DNA of 64,000 nucleotides from Bacteroidota bacterium. Lineage in GTDB: Bacteria > Bacteroidota > Bacteroidia > Flavobacteriales > Flavobacteriaceae. The DNA is taken from contig JAKQHT010000008.1 in assembly GCA_029557895.1 (NCBI GenBank), forward strand, positions 17,035 to 81,034, in the 5' to 3' direction. The notes under the pieces are model-generated. The model saw only the letters and a list, made by a program, of their open reading frames with translations. It ran no database searches and had not been told where the DNA came from. Of the stretch, positions 61,557 through 64,000 are shown in pieces (positions within the stretch are counted from its first letter, which is position 1; each line of letters begins with the position of its first letter). A program made the translations under genes and the position numbers.

Positions 61557-63599
61557 ATGAACAGAACAATTACCTTTAACGTTAGGAGTATATTAGTTTC
61601 CATGTTTTTTGTTTTAGGCTTTGGGGTGTTGTTTGCCCAAGAGCGAACATGTGGTGTGGATGCATATATGCAAGAAATGATGGCTGATCCGGAATTTGCC
61701 CGTGAACACCAACTTAACCAGCAGAAATTTCAGGAAGAATATGCGCGTATCTTGGAAAGAGGCGGTGTATCCGAACGAGGAAGCGGAACAATCGTTATAC
61801 CCGTGGCGGTGCACTTTCCCGGAGGAAATGAAGCAAATAGGGCATGTCTCGAGGCGCTTGCTCAAAACCAGGTGGATATCCTAAATGCTGACTACGCAGC
61901 TCTAAATAGTGACATAGGACTATGGGATGCTGCAAGTGCCTTCTACCCGAACACAAACCTCGGAGCAACCAATTTTTACTTTTGTTTGGCAACGCAGAAC
62001 CATCCGGCCAATACCGATGCCGACCTTGTTGAGGGTGGCCCTGCGGTAACTATTGGCTGGAATTTTGGAAATGGAGGTGATGCTGATTCTCGTTGGAGTG
62101 GTTATATGAATTTTGTGGTCAAGAGCATAAGCGGTGGTATATTGGGTTACTCGCCATTGGGTGGCAGCATAGCCGCTGGTAGGGCAGTGGTAATGAACAC
62201 CTTTGCATTTGGCTCTGGTTCCGGTTGCGCTGGATATACTCCTGGAGCACCTTACAACCTTGGTAGGACCGTTACCCATGAGTTGGGACATTTCTACAAT
62301 TTGAACCACACCTTTGCCAACGACAATGGCTGTGGACCCGATGATGATGGAATAGAAGACACGCCAAAGGTTGGATATGCAACTTATGGATGCCCTGCAA
62401 ATGGTTCTGTTGACGGGTGTGTGGCAGGAGAGAAAGCACTAACCATGAACTATATGGACTATGTGAATGACGCCTGTATGTATATGTTCACTCAAGGGCA
62501 AGTAGCTGTTATGCAAGCCTATATGAATGTATTGCAAGCACAGTTCAAACCCAACGTTACCGAATGTACTTTAGCTCCCGATTTTATGATGGCCACTGCA
62601 GACTCCCCATTGAATGCTTGCCCATCTGTAGGTACCGCGGTATTCAACTTTAACTATGTGCCTCAATTTGGTTTCTCAGAATCAACAACTTTTAGTGTAT
62701 CCGGAGTGCCCACAGGTGCCACTGCTACTCTCAACCCGACGGTCATGAGCGAGGCAGGATCGTTTACATTGACCATAAACAATCTGGGAGATGTTCCAGT
62801 TGGTGAGTATGACATTACCGTTACAGGAACTTCGGCAAGCATTACCCACCAAAAAGTTGTAACCCTTAATGTTACCAACATCCCTTGTGTTTCGGTGGCC
62901 AATACTAGTTATCAGACCAGTACCACCGGTGTCATTTTCAACACCATCAGTAATCTTAATACAGGCAAACCTTCGGGTTATAGCGATTATACCGCTATCT
63001 CCACAGATGTTAACAGAGAAGAGAGCTATGACCTGACCGTTAAAGTCAATACCGATGGAAACTATCTGACAAGAACCAGAGTTTGGATCGACTGGAACCA
63101 AAACTGTAGTTTTGATGACCCAGGTGAACTTTATGAATTAGGTACTGCGCAAAACCAGACCAATGGTAATACTTCCAATTCGCCGTTGTCAATAACCATT
63201 CCGTCAGATGCGGTGCTTGGCTCGACCATAATGCGGGTTTCCACAAAATATTCGTCAAATCCAACAGCTTGTGAAAATGGTGCGGACGCCGAAGTTGAGG
63301 ACTATACCATTAATGTTCTCCAATCTTTATCTGTTGCCGAGCATGCCTTGGATGGCTTCTCGATCTATCCAAACCCGAACAATGGTGAATTCACGTTGTC
63401 CCTCCAATCGGTTTCAAACAACAACTTGGACGTAACTGTTTATGATATTCGAGGGCGTAAAGTCTATGGCAGTGTCTTTGAAGGGAACACTTCCAATTTT
63501 ACCGAAACCATCCGATTGAACAACGTACAATCCGGAATGTACCTTTTGAAAGTAGTTGACGGTAACCGGCAAGTTATCAAGAAGATTGTAGTGGAGTGA
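61557..63599 (+). CDS. Secreted M43 (pappalysin/cytophagalysin) metalloprotease with GEVED and T9SS type-A domains
   Basis: 680 aa. Signal peptide (VLGFGVLFAQ); propeptide to about 75; catalytic domain about 75-330 with the metzincin motif HELGHFYNLNH (third zinc ligand His, His-Glu-x-x-His) and Met-turn ALTMNYMDYVND. Then an immunoglobulin-like region, a GEVED domain (VWIDWNQNCSFDDPGE ... ENGADAEVEDYTINV) and a type-A sorting domain (IYPNPNNGEFTLSL ... SGMYLLKVVDG). Exported through T9SS and probably surface-bound or secreted. Followed by a GGGGG/CCCCC hairpin. Confidence 0.93.
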   Translation: MNRTITFNVRSILVSMFFVLGFGVLFAQERTCGVDAYMQEMMADPEFAREHQLNQQKFQEEYARILERGGVSERGSGTIVIPVAVHFPGGNEANRACLEALAQNQVDILNADYAALNSDIGLWDAASAFYPNTNLGATNFYFCLATQNHPANTDADLVEGGPAVTIGWNFGNGGDADSRWSGYMNFVVKSISGGILGYSPLGGSIAAGRAVVMNTFAFGSGSGCAGYTPGAPYNLGRTVTHELGHFYNLNHTFANDNGCGPDDDGIEDTPKVGYATYGCPANGSVDGCVAGEKALTMNYMDYVNDACMYMFTQGQVAVMQAYMNVLQAQFKPNVTECTLAPDFMMATADSPLNACPSVGTAVFNFNYVPQFGFSESTTFSVSGVPTGATATLNPTVMSEAGSFTLTINNLGDVPVGEYDITVTGTSASITHQKVVTLNVTNIPCVSVANTSYQTSTTGVIFNTISNLNTGKPSGYSDYTAISTDVNREESYDLTVKVNTDGNYLTRTRVWIDWNQNCSFDDPGELYELGTAQNQTNGNTSNSPLSITIPSDAVLGSTIMRVSTKYSSNPTACENGADAEVEDYTINVLQSLSVAEHALDGFSIYPNPNNGEFTLSLQSVSNNNLDVTVYDIRGRKVYGSVFEGNTSNFTETIRLNNVQSGMYLLKVVDGNRQVIKKIVVE

Positions 63600-63632
63600 T
63601 AAACTTCTTCCTATAATGCCAATTTAAAAATA

Positions 63633-63665
63633 AAGGGGGTAAATTAATTTTGCCCCCTTCTTTGT
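63633..63665 (+). terminator. Terminator of the M43 protease gene
   Basis: AAGGGGG (63633-63639) pairs with CCCCCTT (63653-63659), then CTTTGTTT. T-run is imperfect. Confidence 0.6.
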
Positions 63666-63730
63666 TTATTTAAATGAGAACAATTAAATTTAGCAACTTA
63701 AAAGCATTTTTCTAAAAATCTCTAAAAATT

Positions 63731-64000
63731 ATGAAGCAGTATTACAAAAAATCAGGATTGTTTTTCTTGGCGGTTTTGATGTTTTCGCTTGTTGGCTGGT
63801 CCCAGAACAGGTCATCGGTCTGGACCAAGGTCACGCACAGCAAAGCAGCCACCGAACAGCAGCGATTCAGGAAAAGCCAGCCCATGGCGGCAGAGTACTA
63901 CCAGTTGAACCTCAACGCGCTTAAGGCACAGTTGCACAATGCGCCCAACAGGAGCGATGCCGGTGCGTTGTCCAATGTTGTCTTGGATTTCCCTGGCAGG
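63731..64000 (+). CDS. Start of a secreted reprolysin-like metallopeptidase (cut by window edge)
   Basis: ATG 63731, 90 codons in the window. Signal peptide (LAVLMFSLVGWSQ), then NRSSVWTKVTHSKAATEQQ and AEYYQLNLNALKAQLHNAPNR and LSNVVLDFPG. This propeptide pattern is familiar from flavobacterial M12-type (reprolysin-like) peptidases with T9SS tails. GC-rich, in contrast to the gene before. The catalytic domain lies outside, so the call rests on the N-terminus. Confidence 0.6.
   Translation, partial: MKQYYKKSGLFFLAVLMFSLVGWSQNRSSVWTKVTHSKAATEQQRFRKSQPMAAEYYQLNLNALKAQLHNAPNRSDAGALSNVVLDFPGR

Overview
The window reads as chromosome of a member of the Bacteroidota, most likely a marine or environmental Flavobacteriaceae. 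Evidence: type IX secretion (T9SS) C-terminal sorting domains of both type A and type B, a SusC/HmuR-type TonB-dependent receptor paired with an HmuY-like lipoprotein, flavobacterial promoters (TTG ... TAnnTTTG), weak Shine-Dalgarno sequences, DUF4286 and CvpA family neighbours, and a HTTM-ribF gene pair. About 48 intact or near-intact genes are recognisable. No rRNA, tRNA or CRISPR was seen.

Layout. 0-4.1 kb: universal stress protein (cut by the window edge), beta-carbonic anhydrase, SulP anion transporter and a second beta-carbonic anhydrase, a probable bicarbonate uptake/interconversion cluster. 4.1-5.8 kb: a Cys-rich mini-protein and a duplicated-domain T9SS substrate. 5.9-14.4 kb: a divergent haem/iron locus (HmuY-like lipoprotein and TonB receptor on the minus strand; DUF6607, ankyrin, DUF2271 and a PepSY-flavodoxin-reductase fusion on the plus strand). 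14.4-17.9 kb: CvpA, a small conserved gene, a lipoprotein gene split by an integron-cassette-like insertion, and pheS. 18-24.3 kb: GbsR/MarR-type regulator with an RND tripartite efflux operon. 24.3-26.4 kb: gpsA and a conserved lipoprotein. 26.4-33.6 kb: an accessory island with a full-length surface-lipoprotein polymorphic toxin (HExxH metallopeptidase-like C-terminus), its putative immunity gene, and four more toxin-fragment/immunity pairs, bounded by direct repeats of the flanking housekeeping genes. 33.5-45.7 kb: TlpA-like thioredoxin, mfd, TerB-like, a membrane HHH protein plus OmpA-like protein, fbp, GNAT, aspartokinase, an OlsF-like ornithine-lipid synthase and a TM2 protein. 45.8-48.2 kb: the ghost of a T9SS type-B secreted protein whose two ends survive around an IS982-family element and an unrelated AT-rich gene. 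48.5-56.1 kb: 2-hydroxyacid dehydrogenase, mgtE, rsmA, DUF4286, GNAT, TPR protein, serS. 56.3-56.7 kb: a MITE-like palindromic element. 56.7-64 kb: secreted proteins (SBBP propeller, M43 metalloprotease, start of a reprolysin-like protease) around HTTM-ribF.

Two observations stand out. First, removing the 938 bp between two G^TT positions (15507-16444) restores, in frame, a perfect lipoprotein signal peptide, which strongly suggests a mobile cassette with an attC-like hairpin inserted there. Second, the 26.9-33.4 kb island has the organisation of an orphan toxin/immunity array: a conserved pre-toxin motif GGEVDW(D/A), a sharp composition change behind it, ATGA-type toxin/immunity overlaps and secreted immunity candidates. 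The cassette insertion and the toxin array are inferred from sequence alone; no database search was run.
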